From the NCBI RefSeq assembly GCF_042657365.1, contig NZ_JBHSKT010000014.1, positions 1-64,000 on the forward strand: a DNA stretch of 64,000 nt, read 5' to 3'. This document shows, piece by piece, positions 51,788 through 59,783 of the stretch. Below the pieces are notes generated by a model. That model was not told the DNA's origin. It saw nothing but the letters and a program-made list of their open reading frames with translations, and searched no databases. The translations under genes were made by a program, and so were the position numbers. Origin of the DNA: Adhaeribacter_A terreus (GTDB taxonomy: Bacteria > Bacteroidota > Bacteroidia > Cytophagales > Hymenobacteraceae). Each line of letters opens with the position of its first letter. The stretch's first letter is position 1.

Positions 51788-52465
51788 TTATGATTTCTTC
51801 GCTTTCAGATCCAGTTCAATATTTACCGTTTCAGAAATGAATTTGTCGCCGAGGGTTTTATCGTTGCCGTAATTCATCTGCCACTGGCGGCGGTCGATAT
51901 CGAAGTTGGCTTTGGCTTCTATTTTGTTATCGTCAAGCTCTATATGAGCCGGAAAGGTAATATTTTTGGTTTCGTTCTTTAAAGTAAGGTTTCCACTCAC
52001 GTTAAAGTTTGCCCCTTCCACCAGCGACTTATCTTTATCGTTTGGCTTATAAGGTTCTACCTTGGTTATCTCGAATTTAGCGGTCCGGAATTTATCGGCA
52101 TCAAAAAAATCGCCGCTCATTAAATGCGGACGCAGCTTTTTTTCGAACATCTCCCCTTCCTGTTCCAGGTCCATAGAATGAATATTGATCGTGAATTCGC
52201 CGCCGGTTACCTGATTATTGGCCACTGCCACGGAGCCGGAAGAAAGCCGGAATTTGCCGGGATGGTTTTTACCCACACCGTGGCCGGTAAAACGTACGTG
52301 AGAATCGGCAGTATCTACTACAAAAGTCTGGCCGGTAGCTTCTGCAGTAGTTTTTTCTTCAGAAATAGTAGCATTATCGCCTTTCGGAGCCCGGTCGCAA
52401 GCTGCAAAGATCAGGACGAAAGCCCCGGCAAACAAGGTGGTCTTGAAGTTAAAATTCCGGATCAT
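51788..52465 (-). CDS. YceI family lipoprotein
   Basis: 225 residues. A lipoprotein signal (FKTTLFAGAFVLIFAACD, Cys about 22) is followed by an acidic/Thr linker. The YceI barrel follows: TFVVDTADSHVRFTGHGVGK, then NHPGKFRLSSGSVAV, MSGDFFDADKFRTAKFEITK, and DNKIEAKANFDIDRRQWQMN. Unlike the cytoplasmic YceI at 27272, this one is exported, and the strand order is the longer lipoprotein subtype of Bacteroidota. Likely binds a lipid or quinone in the periplasm. Single gene. Confidence 0.9.
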   Translation of the reverse strand: MIRNFNFKTTLFAGAFVLIFAACDRAPKGDNATISEEKTTAEATGQTFVVDTADSHVRFTGHGVGKNHPGKFRLSSGSVAVANNQVTGGEFTINIHSMDLEQEGEMFEKKLRPHLMSGDFFDADKFRTAKFEITKVEPYKPNDKDKSLVEGANFNVSGNLTLKNETKNITFPAHIELDDNKIEAKANFDIDRRQWQMNYGNDKTLGDKFISETVNIELDLKAKKS

Positions 52466-52817
52466 AGTTTTGAATAGTTAGTGAAAAGATTGAAACTGGT
52501 GCGTATTCAGGGTAAGATAAACGACTGGATATCAACAATTTTTAAACAAGCAAAACAATATTCGGTAATGGCCACCGTTTAAAAGCCTGCTAACGTTGCA
52601 AAAACGAAAAGCGGCCAAAATGGTTTAAACTCCCTGGATTGTAACATGCATAGGGCAAATGCTATATTTCAGGGAAATTTATTTTCCGGCACAACTATTG
52701 TGTTAAGCCGCATTTCGAAAAAGGGGCTTATTTATTTAGTGAGCAAAACAACTTAATTCACTTTAAATAAGTATGTTACCTTCCCGTTAGTATTCACCTT
52801 TAACCCATTTATGCTTT
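52466..52817. other. Intergenic region without recognised feature
   Basis: About 350 bp between the YceI lipoprotein (minus) and the 72-residue gene (plus). AT-rich; no repeat, terminator or clear promoter found. Confidence 0.5.
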
Positions 52818-53036
52818 ATGAATGTACAAAAGAATTTCTACGAGTTTAACCTTAGCAGCCTGCAGGAGCGCCTGGAACGCAACAATCTTTTCCCGGAACT
52901 GGCAAAATTCCACATTGCCCTGCGCGAAGAACTAACCGAAGAAGAATACCAGGCTTTTTACAACTCCGAAAAAGCTGACTTTTACCAATTGGCCCTCCAG
53001 AATCAAACGTTCCAACAAACATGCATAGAAGCTTAA
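52818..53036 (+). CDS. Small soluble protein, unknown
   Basis: 72 residues, highly charged and predicted helical (FNLSSLQERLERNNLFPELA, then LREELTEEEYQAFYNSEKAD). No signal peptide, cysteine pattern or known family. First of three small genes on the plus strand, followed by a weak hairpin with T run at 53056-53091. Regarded as real because of its good start (ATG), composition and position. Confidence 0.6.
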   Translation: MNVQKNFYEFNLSSLQERLERNNLFPELAKFHIALREELTEEEYQAFYNSEKADFYQLALQNQTFQQTCIEA

Positions 53037-53055
53037 TTTTCCCAACCCAGCAATA

Positions 53056-53091
53056 AAAAGGGCAGATCTGAAAACGGTTTGCCTTTTTTTA
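53056..53091 (+). terminator. Weak terminator
   Basis: AAAGGGCA and TTTGCCTTTTTTT can pair imperfectly, just after the stop of the 72-residue gene. Confidence 0.4.
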
Positions 53092-53209
53092 TGCCTGAAA
53101 AAACCGCTAGAATAATAGCCGCATTTTGGGTAAAAACGGGCTTTATTAATAGGAAAAACGGCCTGTACGTAATATCTTCGGCTCCTGAACCTACTTTACC
53201 TTTCCTGCC

Positions 53210-53452
53210 TTGCAACCCGAATCTGACATTTTGCTCCAACTCGTTAAAAACCGCATGCCTTTCGGGAAATATAAAGATGTGCTGCTATGCGATCTGCCGG
53301 TTTCTTACCTGGAATGGTTTGGGAGGAAAGGTTTTCCGGAGGGCAAACTGGGCATGCAGCTGGCTACGATCTACGAAATAAAACTGAATGGCCTCACTTA
53401 CCTGCTGGAACCATTAAAATCCGGGACCCATAACGCAAACCGGCAGTTTTAA
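53210..53452 (+). CDS. DUF3820 protein
   Basis: 80 residues from a TTG start. The compact core MPFGKYKDVLLCDLPVSYLE, then WFGRKGFPEGKLGMQLATIY, is the DUF3820 signature (MPFGKYKG...DLP..YL.WF). A Pseudomonas member is described as a putative quorum-sensing-regulated virulence factor, but the family is widespread and its function unproven. Cytoplasmic. It lies 26 bp before the next small gene and may form an operon with it. Confidence 0.8.
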   Translation: MQPESDILLQLVKNRMPFGKYKDVLLCDLPVSYLEWFGRKGFPEGKLGMQLATIYEIKLNGLTYLLEPLKSGTHNANRQF

Positions 53453-53478
53453 CGTAATACCTTTAAAGCTGCAGGAAA

Positions 53479-53808
53479 ATGAAGATGAAGCCGGAATTTT
53501 GGGAATGGAACGCCGACAGGTACCGCGAGTTGAATGAATATTTCCGGATCAGGATAAAACTTATGCTCGAATCGGACCCGTATCTACAAGACCTGATCTC
53601 GGAACGCAAAGGTTTACAACTCAGCCAGATCACCGACCGCATGACGGAACGTGACCAGGAATTATGGCTGGAATTTATGCGGCTTGATGAGGCTAAATTT
53701 TACCAGGATATGCAAAACCACCTCGAAGGCCGCGGCACTCCTTATAATTCAAGAACTGGTTTTGGCACAGGCGCTCACACAGAAAATAACGAAGACCAGA
53801 CCTGGTAA
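53479..53808 (+). CDS. Small charged protein, unknown
   Basis: 109 residues. Charged helical sequence without signal peptide (FWEWNADRYRELNEYFRIRI, then LQDLISERKGLQLSQITD); the last 25 residues are Gly/Asn/Thr-rich and probably disordered. No family recognised. Its TAA is the first part of a copy of the dispersed element (TAAAACGCTATAC). Follows the DUF3820 gene after 26 bp. Confidence 0.6.
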   Translation: MKMKPEFWEWNADRYRELNEYFRIRIKLMLESDPYLQDLISERKGLQLSQITDRMTERDQELWLEFMRLDEAKFYQDMQNHLEGRGTPYNSRTGFGTGAHTENNEDQTW

Positions 53809-53836
53809 AACGCTATACTTTTGGGCGAAAAAACTA
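53806..53836 (+). repeat. Dispersed 30-bp element copy
   Basis: TAAAACGCTATACTTTTGGG then CGAAAAAACTA; overlaps the stop codon of the 109-residue gene. Confidence 0.75.
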
Positions 53837-53838
53837 AA

Positions 53839-54240
53839 TTAAATTGCCCCAAGCCATTGCAATGCGGCATCTTTGCTGTTAAACAACCGCACTTCGAAAT
53901 ATAATTGCAGGTAAGATTTAAGATATTGCAGGAACTGGAAAAGATTATTATCCCAGTGGAAATCGCTGGATTCAAGCAACGCAATTTTATCCACTTCGAT
54001 CTTTACGATCGATTTCTGTACCAAAAGCATCACATCTTCCGTCAGGATCCCTCCTGCCGGTTTCCCCGAATCTATAAAGATTTTCTTCAGGTTGTGTTCG
54101 GTAGCAAATTGAATAAGGTGCTTAATAGAATCGAAAAATTCTACAGATTCTGCACGAAGGTCGTTGTGCCAGCTGGCCAGAATTACCTCGCCCCTTACTT
54201 TGTAAGTAAACAGGGTTGCCGGATTTAAAAGGGTTTCCAC
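53839..54240 (-). CDS. STAS/SEC14-like (SpoIIAA-like) protein
   Basis: 133 residues starting with GTG at 54240. The pattern IKHLIQFATEHNLKKIFIDS, then KIALLESSDFHWDNNLFQFL, and the ending FEVRLFNSKDAALQWL is that of STAS/SEC14-like small proteins in Bacteroidota, where the final (E)VRLF...AALQWL motif is typical. Partner or ligand unknown. Cytoplasmic. Convergent with the small plus-strand genes. Confidence 0.5.
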   Translation of the reverse strand: METLLNPATLFTYKVRGEVILASWHNDLRAESVEFFDSIKHLIQFATEHNLKKIFIDSGKPAGGILTEDVMLLVQKSIVKIEVDKIALLESSDFHWDNNLFQFLQYLKSYLQLYFEVRLFNSKDAALQWLGAI

Positions 54241-54382
54241 TATTCAGGAAAAAAAACTAAAATACAGGAATGCAAAGTTCGGATATTATTTAACAATATC
54301 CAAACAAATCGAAACGCAATACCCGGGTTATTCCCCGAAAATATTGCACAAAACAAACTATTTTAAAACGTTGATTGTCAGC

Positions 54383-54844
54383 CTATCGCAATTCATCGAA
54401 ACTATATTGCGCATCGTTCCAGAAAGCATCTAAAGCAATGATCCGGGGTTTTAAAAATGAAATGAGTTGCGGCCAGTCTTCTTTATTAAATACATTTACC
54501 GGCTGGAGCGTTTTGTAGATGCGTGATATGGTTTTACCAAGTTCATCGGTAGCGTGCAGTTCCCATTCCCAGGTTTCACCAAGAGTTTCGTGCAAAAGTG
54601 TTTTCAGCATCAGGAACTGCTCAAAGAATAATTCCTGCAGCTCCGGATCCGGGTGGGTAATTTCTATGGAAATAGAAGCTTCTTTTTTATCGGCCTGCAT
54701 CCGGAAATAGACGTGTTTCAGCCGGGTGTTGTAATTGATCCAGTTGACCCGCCAGCCTTCCGCCGAAAGCACCGGCGCCATATATTGGCCAAAAGTGGTC
54801 CAGAATTTCTGCCGCAGTTGCGATGCTTCTTCTCTTGTGTACAT
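54383..54844 (-). CDS. DUF4268 domain protein
   Basis: 153 residues. REEASQLRQKFWTTFGQYMA, then VYFRMQADKKEASISIEITH and LLHETLGETWEWELHATDEL follow DUF4268, seen alone or fused to restriction-type nucleases. Here the domain forms the whole protein, so no nuclease is present. Function unknown. Flanked by a dispersed element on its upstream side. Confidence 0.8.
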   Translation of the reverse strand: MYTREEASQLRQKFWTTFGQYMAPVLSAEGWRVNWINYNTRLKHVYFRMQADKKEASISIEITHPDPELQELFFEQFLMLKTLLHETLGETWEWELHATDELGKTISRIYKTLQPVNVFNKEDWPQLISFLKPRIIALDAFWNDAQYSFDELR

Positions 54845-54874
54845 TAGCTCAAAATTAGGGAATTCGGACGAATG

Positions 54875-54912
54875 AAAAAAAAAACGCTATGCTTTCAGGC
54901 CTGAAAACCCGG
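54875..54912 (+). repeat. Dispersed 30-bp element copy
   Basis: AAAAAAAACGCTATGCTTTC then AGGCCTGAAAACCCG, a near-consensus forward copy. Confidence 0.8.
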
Positions 54913-54976
54913 GTTAAACACTTCAACGTTTTTCCCGCAATCGGGTATAATAAAGCCGAACTAACCACCTAAAACC

Positions 54977-55192
54977 ATGGCCAAAGTAAAACCAAAAACC
55001 CGGAAGAAATTAACCAAACAAATTAGCAGAATTGTAAAAAAACACGGTTCGGAAATTGCCCTTGGCGTGGTATCCGGCATTATTTCAGGCCTGCTGACCG
55101 ATAACATTAAAAAAGCTTCCCAGAAAACAGCGAAGAAAAACAAAACCACCAAACAGAAAGCCAAAACCAAACGGAATACCAAAAAGAAATAG
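54977..55192 (+). CDS. Small very basic protein with one hydrophobic segment
   Basis: 71 residues, strongly Lys-rich at both ends (MAKVKPKTRKKLTKQISRIV and a tail with KKNKTTKQKAKTKRNTKKK). The middle EIALGVVSGIISGLL is hydrophobic enough for one membrane pass or an amphipathic helix. It could bind DNA/RNA or sit at the membrane; I know no family. A perfect terminator follows, which supports the gene being real. Confidence 0.65.
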   Translation: MAKVKPKTRKKLTKQISRIVKKHGSEIALGVVSGIISGLLTDNIKKASQKTAKKNKTTKQKAKTKRNTKKK

Positions 55193-55210
55193 TTGGCCGA
55201 AATTAAAAAC

Positions 55211-55241
55211 AAAAAAACCGGTCTTACGGGACCGGTTTTTT
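55211..55241 (+). terminator. Rho-independent terminator
   Basis: AAAAAACCGGTC and GGACCGGTTTTTT pair almost perfectly around TTACG, 20 bp after the basic protein's stop. Confidence 0.88.
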
Positions 55242-55303
55242 ACTACAACATTTTACTCAAAAAGAACTTAATCGTTCACTTCTGTTTTCTTCTTTTCACG
55301 ACC

Positions 55304-55810
55304 CTAGTTTTCTAGGTTCTTACCTTTCATTTTGCCTTTGTGCTCACCCATCTGGCCTTTGTGTTTGCCGTGATTCTCTTTTCGCTTAGCCATTTTTTCG
55401 GCGCGCTCTTTCTCAAACTGCGCATATTGGGCCGGTGTCAGCACACTTTTTAACTGATGATCCCAGTTGTTTCGTACGTTTTTCATTTCTGCACCCATTG
55501 CTTTGCGGTCTTCGGCATATTTAACTTTAATGGCTTGCATCTGGGTGGCTTTGTCCAGGCTCAATTCCCGGATCTTAGCGGCCTGCGCATCGGTTAAGTT
55601 AAACTGCGTTTGCAAACGTTTGGCCTGCATCTCAGCGCGTTGCTCCGGCGTCCGTTTCTGATGGTCTTTTTTACCGTCTTTTTTAAATTCGTATTTCTGT
55701 TTGGCGCTACGGCCGTTTTCAGTTTTTACTTTCGTGTTCTGCGTGGTTTGAGCAGAAACTGCTGCCACAGATAATATTCCAAATACCAGGGCTAATGCTA
55801 CCTTTTTCAT
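55304..55810 (-). CDS. Periplasmic Spy/LTXXQ-like or DUF4890-like protein
   Basis: 168 residues with a signal peptide (to about VSAQ, residue 20). Lys/Gln-rich helices with LQTQFNLTDAQAAKIRELSL (the LTDxQ motif) and later LKSVLTPAQYAQFEKE (LTPxQ) are the two repeated motifs of Spy/CpxP-type proteins, and Bacteroidota have them as DUF4890. The tail is rich in Gly, His and Lys (KENHGKHKGQMGEHKGKMKG). A periplasmic chaperone or metal-related role is inferred. Single gene. Confidence 0.8.
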   Translation of the reverse strand: MKKVALALVFGILSVAAVSAQTTQNTKVKTENGRSAKQKYEFKKDGKKDHQKRTPEQRAEMQAKRLQTQFNLTDAQAAKIRELSLDKATQMQAIKVKYAEDRKAMGAEMKNVRNNWDHQLKSVLTPAQYAQFEKERAEKMAKRKENHGKHKGQMGEHKGKMKGKNLEN

Positions 55811-56134
55811 ATGCTTGTTTCTTTTTAATGCTGTTTGTTAGTAATACTGTTGTTTTCGAAAACTGAAGCTTTGATACAAAGTGTTTTAAAAGGTTTAAAA
55901 CCAACAAAAACATTTTTTCAACGCTTCCGGAAACCTCTATTTCAAACGTAATGCCAGAAAATAAAACGCTATGTTTTTAACAGCAAAAAGTACGAATCGC
56001 CTGTCTGTAAACTATTCCATATTTAGCTGATATTATTATCTGATACGCTGCATAATAAACCTTCGATCATAAAAAAAAACGCTATACTTTTCAGGTCAGA
56101 AAGTATAGCGTTTTTTGCGTTCAGAAATCAGCTT
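55811..56134. repeat. Intergenic region with dispersed elements
   Basis: A forward element at 55963-55993 (AAAACGCTATGTTTTTAACA, then GCAAAAAGTA) and a head-to-head pair at 56074-56116 forming a perfect hairpin. No gene seen. Confidence 0.8.
56074..56116 (-). terminator. Perfect 17-bp hairpin from two head-to-head dispersed elements
   Basis: AAAAAACGCTATACTTT and AAAGTATAGCGTTTTTT are perfect complements with a 9-nt loop (TCAGGTCAG) and terminal T/A runs, 18 bp downstream of the outer-membrane barrel gene's stop. It should terminate in both directions. Confidence 0.85.
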
Positions 56135-58546
56135 TTAGAACATGCCTTCCATGCCGCTGGTATCCTGGCGGCGCTGTTTATTTTGTTCATTTCCGAAGCG
56201 GTAAGCAAACCCAAGGAAAGCGATCCGGCTCTGGCGTTTCGCAAAAAGGTCGTAAGTAAAATCCTGGCTGGTAACGCTGGTATTATAGCGTAGCGTATTG
56301 AACACATCGCTTACGCGCAACGTAACCGAACCTTTCTTCTTCAGTATTTCTTTTTTCAGCGCAATATCTGTGTTGTAAATAGCATCACGGGTTCCCTGCG
56401 CCAAGGCCTGCGGACTGCGGTAATTTACCGAAATCTGCATCGAAAGATTTTTTGGCAACACAAAATTAGAATTAAGCCGCGCCAGCCAACTGAATTTATC
56501 GCTGTTCGCTTCCACGCCCAGCGGCTTGCCCGAAACCTTATAATTAAAAGCCGAAACGTTGCCGCTCAGTTTCCACCATTTCGCCAGGCTTTGCGAACCA
56601 CTTATTTCCAGCCCGTAAGATTTGGCATCGTCCAGGTTTACATACGTGTTGTAAGCCACCAACTCCTGCGTAGTATCTACGTAACGCACCTGCTGAATTA
56701 AATTATGAACGTTGCGGAAAAACACGGTATTGGTAAGTGAACCGGATTTCCAGAATTGCACATAACTGGCTTCGTAAGAATCTACATATTCCGGTTTAAT
56801 TTTCGGGTTGCCGCTCCACACATTGTATTGGTCCGAATAATTTTTGAACGGGTTCAGTGCTTCGTAATTCGGGCGGTTAACGCGGCGACTGTAATTCAAT
56901 TGCACTTTACGGCTCTCATCAATTTCCTGGCTCAGAAAAACGCTCGGAAACAGATCGAGGTAATGCGTAGTGTATTTTTCGTCGTCAGAAACATTATTGA
57001 TCCGAATATTAGTTTGCTCAGCACGCAACCCGAACTGGTAACTCAGTTTTTTCCAACCGTTGGCATAATTCGCGTACGCCGCACTTATATAATCGGCGAA
57101 ACCAAAATTATTAGAAAGCGAATCGATCACGGTCAGATCTGAATATCCCGCGCCGGCATGTTCCGTCCGGTATTCGCTGGCTAGCACGCGCTGGGTATGC
57201 TTCAGGCCACTTTCAACTTTCCCTTTTTCGCCCACCGGGTGTACATAATCTACTTGCGCTACCAAAGGTCTTACATGAAAATCCTGGGGAAAATTCTGGT
57301 AATATTCATCGCCAAATGTTACGCGGTCTGCATTGGTATTCCAGTGCTCAATAAACCGGTCGAACCGCCCATCTATTCTGGTATAAACCGCGGAGGCAGT
57401 AAACTCTCGACGTTTATCTTCAAAAGTTTTACGATAATTTAAGGTAAGGTCCGTGGCCACAACTTCGTTTTCAATTTTGCCAAAACGAGTGAAGTATAAC
57501 GGGTCTTGTGTAATCGCAATATTATGCACCGCTTCTTTTTCCGTCATATCATTGATAAAAGATTTGGCTGAAAGCGTTATGGTCTGTTTATTGGAAAGCT
57601 GGTAATCGAAACCGATTTTCGGAATATGGGAACGCCCTAACCGGTTGCCGGTCTGGTTTTGCTCCAGGTAATTTCCCTGACGATAGCTGATCAGCTGGTA
57701 ATAACCGTCCCGGGAATGCTGGTTAAAATCATAATTGCCAAAGAAGTTGAATTTTTTAACGCTGTAATTTAAACTTACACTTGTATTGTAATTATCATTA
57801 CTTCCCAGGTTCAGCATTACATTGCCATTCAGGCCCGGTTTCTTTTCCTTTTTCAGGATGATGTTGATAATACCGCCCATGCCTTCCGCATCGTATTTCG
57901 CCGAAGGGTTGGTGATCACTTCAATTTTCTCGATGGCGCTGGCCGGGGTCTGGGCTAAAATGGTTTGCGCATTCTGGCCGGAGTTTTTACCATCTACCAA
58001 AACCGTTACATTCGAGCTCCCGCGCACACTTACATTCCCGTCTATATCTACCGCCACCGAAGGTGCGTTTTTCAGGGCATCGGAAGCAGTGCCGCCGGTG
58101 CTGGAAATATCTTTGGCCACGTTAATTACCTGCTTATCCAGGCCATATTCTACTAAGTCTTTTTGCGCTACAATTTCCACTTCACTGAGTTTTTTAGCGC
58201 TGGAAGCTACCATTATTGCGCCTAAATGCAGGTTTGGTTGCGAAGCCGAAAGCACCAGTTCCGGCAACCTTTTCGTAGCATAACCTACCATGGTAATTTT
58301 CAGGGAGTATTTTCCGAAGGCTACGTTTTCAATAGCAAAATCCCCGTTTTCAGCCGACATAGCGCTACCAGCTAAACTCGAATCTTTGGTCGAAAACAAA
58401 CCCACAGAAGCAAAACCAATCGGCTCCCGCGTTCCGGTTTCTAGTAATTTTCCTCTGATACTGCCTTTAAGCGGCGTTTGGGCCTGCGCACTCCAGGCTG
58501 AAAAAACAAAAAGTAAAAACAATAAATGTTTAGGCATTTTTTTCAT
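56135..58546 (-). CDS. Outer-membrane beta-barrel protein with carboxypeptidase-regulatory and plug domains (TonB-dependent-receptor-like)
   Basis: 803 residues with a signal peptide (to about AQAQ). Residues about 27-115 form a carboxypeptidase-regulatory sandwich (GSIRGKLLETGTREPIGFAS). The plug follows at about 125-230 (DALKNAPSVAVDIDGNVSVR, GSSNVTVLVDGK, IEKIEVITNPSAKYDAEGMG). The rest is a 20-plus-strand barrel of the OMP_b-brl_3 type. Such proteins lack a clear TonB box and have no SusD beside them here, so the substrate is unknown. Single gene, ending at the head-to-head hairpin. Confidence 0.9.
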   Translation of the reverse strand: MKKMPKHLLFLLFVFSAWSAQAQTPLKGSIRGKLLETGTREPIGFASVGLFSTKDSSLAGSAMSAENGDFAIENVAFGKYSLKITMVGYATKRLPELVLSASQPNLHLGAIMVASSAKKLSEVEIVAQKDLVEYGLDKQVINVAKDISSTGGTASDALKNAPSVAVDIDGNVSVRGSSNVTVLVDGKNSGQNAQTILAQTPASAIEKIEVITNPSAKYDAEGMGGIINIILKKEKKPGLNGNVMLNLGSNDNYNTSVSLNYSVKKFNFFGNYDFNQHSRDGYYQLISYRQGNYLEQNQTGNRLGRSHIPKIGFDYQLSNKQTITLSAKSFINDMTEKEAVHNIAITQDPLYFTRFGKIENEVVATDLTLNYRKTFEDKRREFTASAVYTRIDGRFDRFIEHWNTNADRVTFGDEYYQNFPQDFHVRPLVAQVDYVHPVGEKGKVESGLKHTQRVLASEYRTEHAGAGYSDLTVIDSLSNNFGFADYISAAYANYANGWKKLSYQFGLRAEQTNIRINNVSDDEKYTTHYLDLFPSVFLSQEIDESRKVQLNYSRRVNRPNYEALNPFKNYSDQYNVWSGNPKIKPEYVDSYEASYVQFWKSGSLTNTVFFRNVHNLIQQVRYVDTTQELVAYNTYVNLDDAKSYGLEISGSQSLAKWWKLSGNVSAFNYKVSGKPLGVEANSDKFSWLARLNSNFVLPKNLSMQISVNYRSPQALAQGTRDAIYNTDIALKKEILKKKGSVTLRVSDVFNTLRYNTSVTSQDFTYDLFAKRQSRIAFLGFAYRFGNEQNKQRRQDTSGMEGMF

Positions 58547-58743
58547 AGTTTAAAGATCATTAGATGCAGACCACCTGGCCATAGTTGCCTCCATACTGCG
58601 TTAGAATAAAATTTCAACGGCTCAAAGTTATTAACAGGTACTATGTAAAACAAGGTACTTTATAAATATTTCCTTCAACCTGCAATTTTTAATGGTGAAC
58701 CACCAGAATTACCGGATGAATTAACAAAGCATTGATCACTTCC

Positions 58744-58776
58744 CGGGTTTTCAGGCTCCAAACCCTACCGTTTCAT
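58744..58776 (-). repeat. Dispersed 30-bp element copy, G variant
   Basis: GGGTTTTCAGGCTCCAAACC then CTACCGTTTC; reverse copy with CTACCG. Confidence 0.7.
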
Positions 58777-58779
58777 AAC

Positions 58780-58812
58780 AAAAAACCCTCCCGATTTCTC
58801 AGGAGGGTTGCA
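58780..58812 (-). terminator. Terminator after uspA
   Basis: AACCCTCC and GGAGGGTT pair around a 10-nt loop; T runs lie on the minus strand side. 20 bp after the UspA stop. Confidence 0.8.
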
Positions 58813-58830
58813 AAAAAAATCATTAATTTA

Positions 58831-59706
58831 TTAATGAACTGCTTTTTCAGCGTGTTGCTCATGCTCATGTTCCGAATGGCAAAATGTACAGCTGGCCGAG
58901 CAAGGCGCATGACGTTCCTGGTATAAATTCAGCAGCGGCACGCGGGTATGGTAAGCCTGGGTTTTGTGGTACGTTTGCTGGAAATATAGCTGCAGTAAAT
59001 GCGTATCCTGGGTGGCTAAAACGAACAGATCAGCGCGGTGCTTTTCGGCAAAATCGTTCATACCTTCCAGCAGGTCTTCTTCTTCAATTAAATGCAGGCT
59101 GGTTTGGCAGCTAAGTTGGGCAGCCAGCTCTTCGCCTTTGTGCAAAATCTGCGCACGACGGTTACGTTCTTTTTTCGGGTAGAAATGCAGGAACGAAACA
59201 TGGGCTTTCAGCGCATCGGCCAGGTTACAGATCCCTTTGGCAACTTCTACATCCTGATTTGTAAAATCGGTAGCAAAAACTACTTCTTTTATCTTTTTGA
59301 ACTGCACACCTTCCGGCACCAGAATAGCCGGACACGGAATTAATTGTTGCAGCGGCAGCGGGGTTTCGGTTTGCAGGTTTTCCAGGAAGTTTTCGCCGGT
59401 AAGCAGCAGATCTATTTGCCGCGTTTCAGCCATGTTCGCAATAGCATTTACGGGCGCGCCGGCCGTTACGAAACATTCTACCGGTGGTTGCTTCGCTGCT
59501 TTGGTAGTCGGTTCATTGGCAAACCGGTCGGCGAAGCTGCGCAGCTTTTGCAGGTAGCTGAATTGCTCGGTCATGGTAAGCGCTTTTTCCGAAGAACAAT
59601 ATAGCAGAACGATCTCGGCTTTCAGGGCTTTGGCCAGTTGCAAACCGTAGCGGTACGTGTTCACGCTTTGGTCAGAAAGATCGGTTAAGAGAAGCAGTTT
59701 TTTCAT
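58831..59706 (-). CDS. Tandem universal-stress protein with Cys/His-rich tail
   Basis: ATG 59706 gives 291 residues (MKKLLLLTDLSDQSVNTYRY). Two Usp domains: about 1-135 and 140-265 (VVFATDFTNQDVEVAKGICN). The second ends with LFVLATQDTHLLQLYFQQTY. The tail CSASCTFCHSEHEHEQHAEK has three Cys and several His after position about 270, unusual in Usp proteins and suggestive of metal binding. Last gene of the cbb3 cluster, as Usp genes often are in Bacteroidota; it may monitor respiration or copper. Confidence 0.85.
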   Translation of the reverse strand: MKKLLLLTDLSDQSVNTYRYGLQLAKALKAEIVLLYCSSEKALTMTEQFSYLQKLRSFADRFANEPTTKAAKQPPVECFVTAGAPVNAIANMAETRQIDLLLTGENFLENLQTETPLPLQQLIPCPAILVPEGVQFKKIKEVVFATDFTNQDVEVAKGICNLADALKAHVSFLHFYPKKERNRRAQILHKGEELAAQLSCQTSLHLIEEEDLLEGMNDFAEKHRADLFVLATQDTHLLQLYFQQTYHKTQAYHTRVPLLNLYQERHAPCSASCTFCHSEHEHEQHAEKAVH

Positions 59707-59749
59707 AATTGGTGCGGTTAAGATAATGGTTTGTGAAAGTTCGGAAGCA

Positions 59750-59783
59750 GTTTTTGGAGCGATTTCCCTACCGTTTTGCAACC
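59750..59783 (-). repeat. Dispersed 30-bp element copy, G variant
   Basis: AGTTTTTGGAGCGATTTCCC then TACCGTTTTGC; overlaps the 3' end of the SafE-like gene. Confidence 0.65.

Noticed and set aside
54383..54844. DUF4268 as part of a restriction system
   Set aside because: No methylase, nuclease or specificity gene is near; the domain stands alone.
56135..58546. SusC/SusD-type polysaccharide locus
   Set aside because: No SusD-like gene or glycoside hydrolase accompanies the barrel protein.
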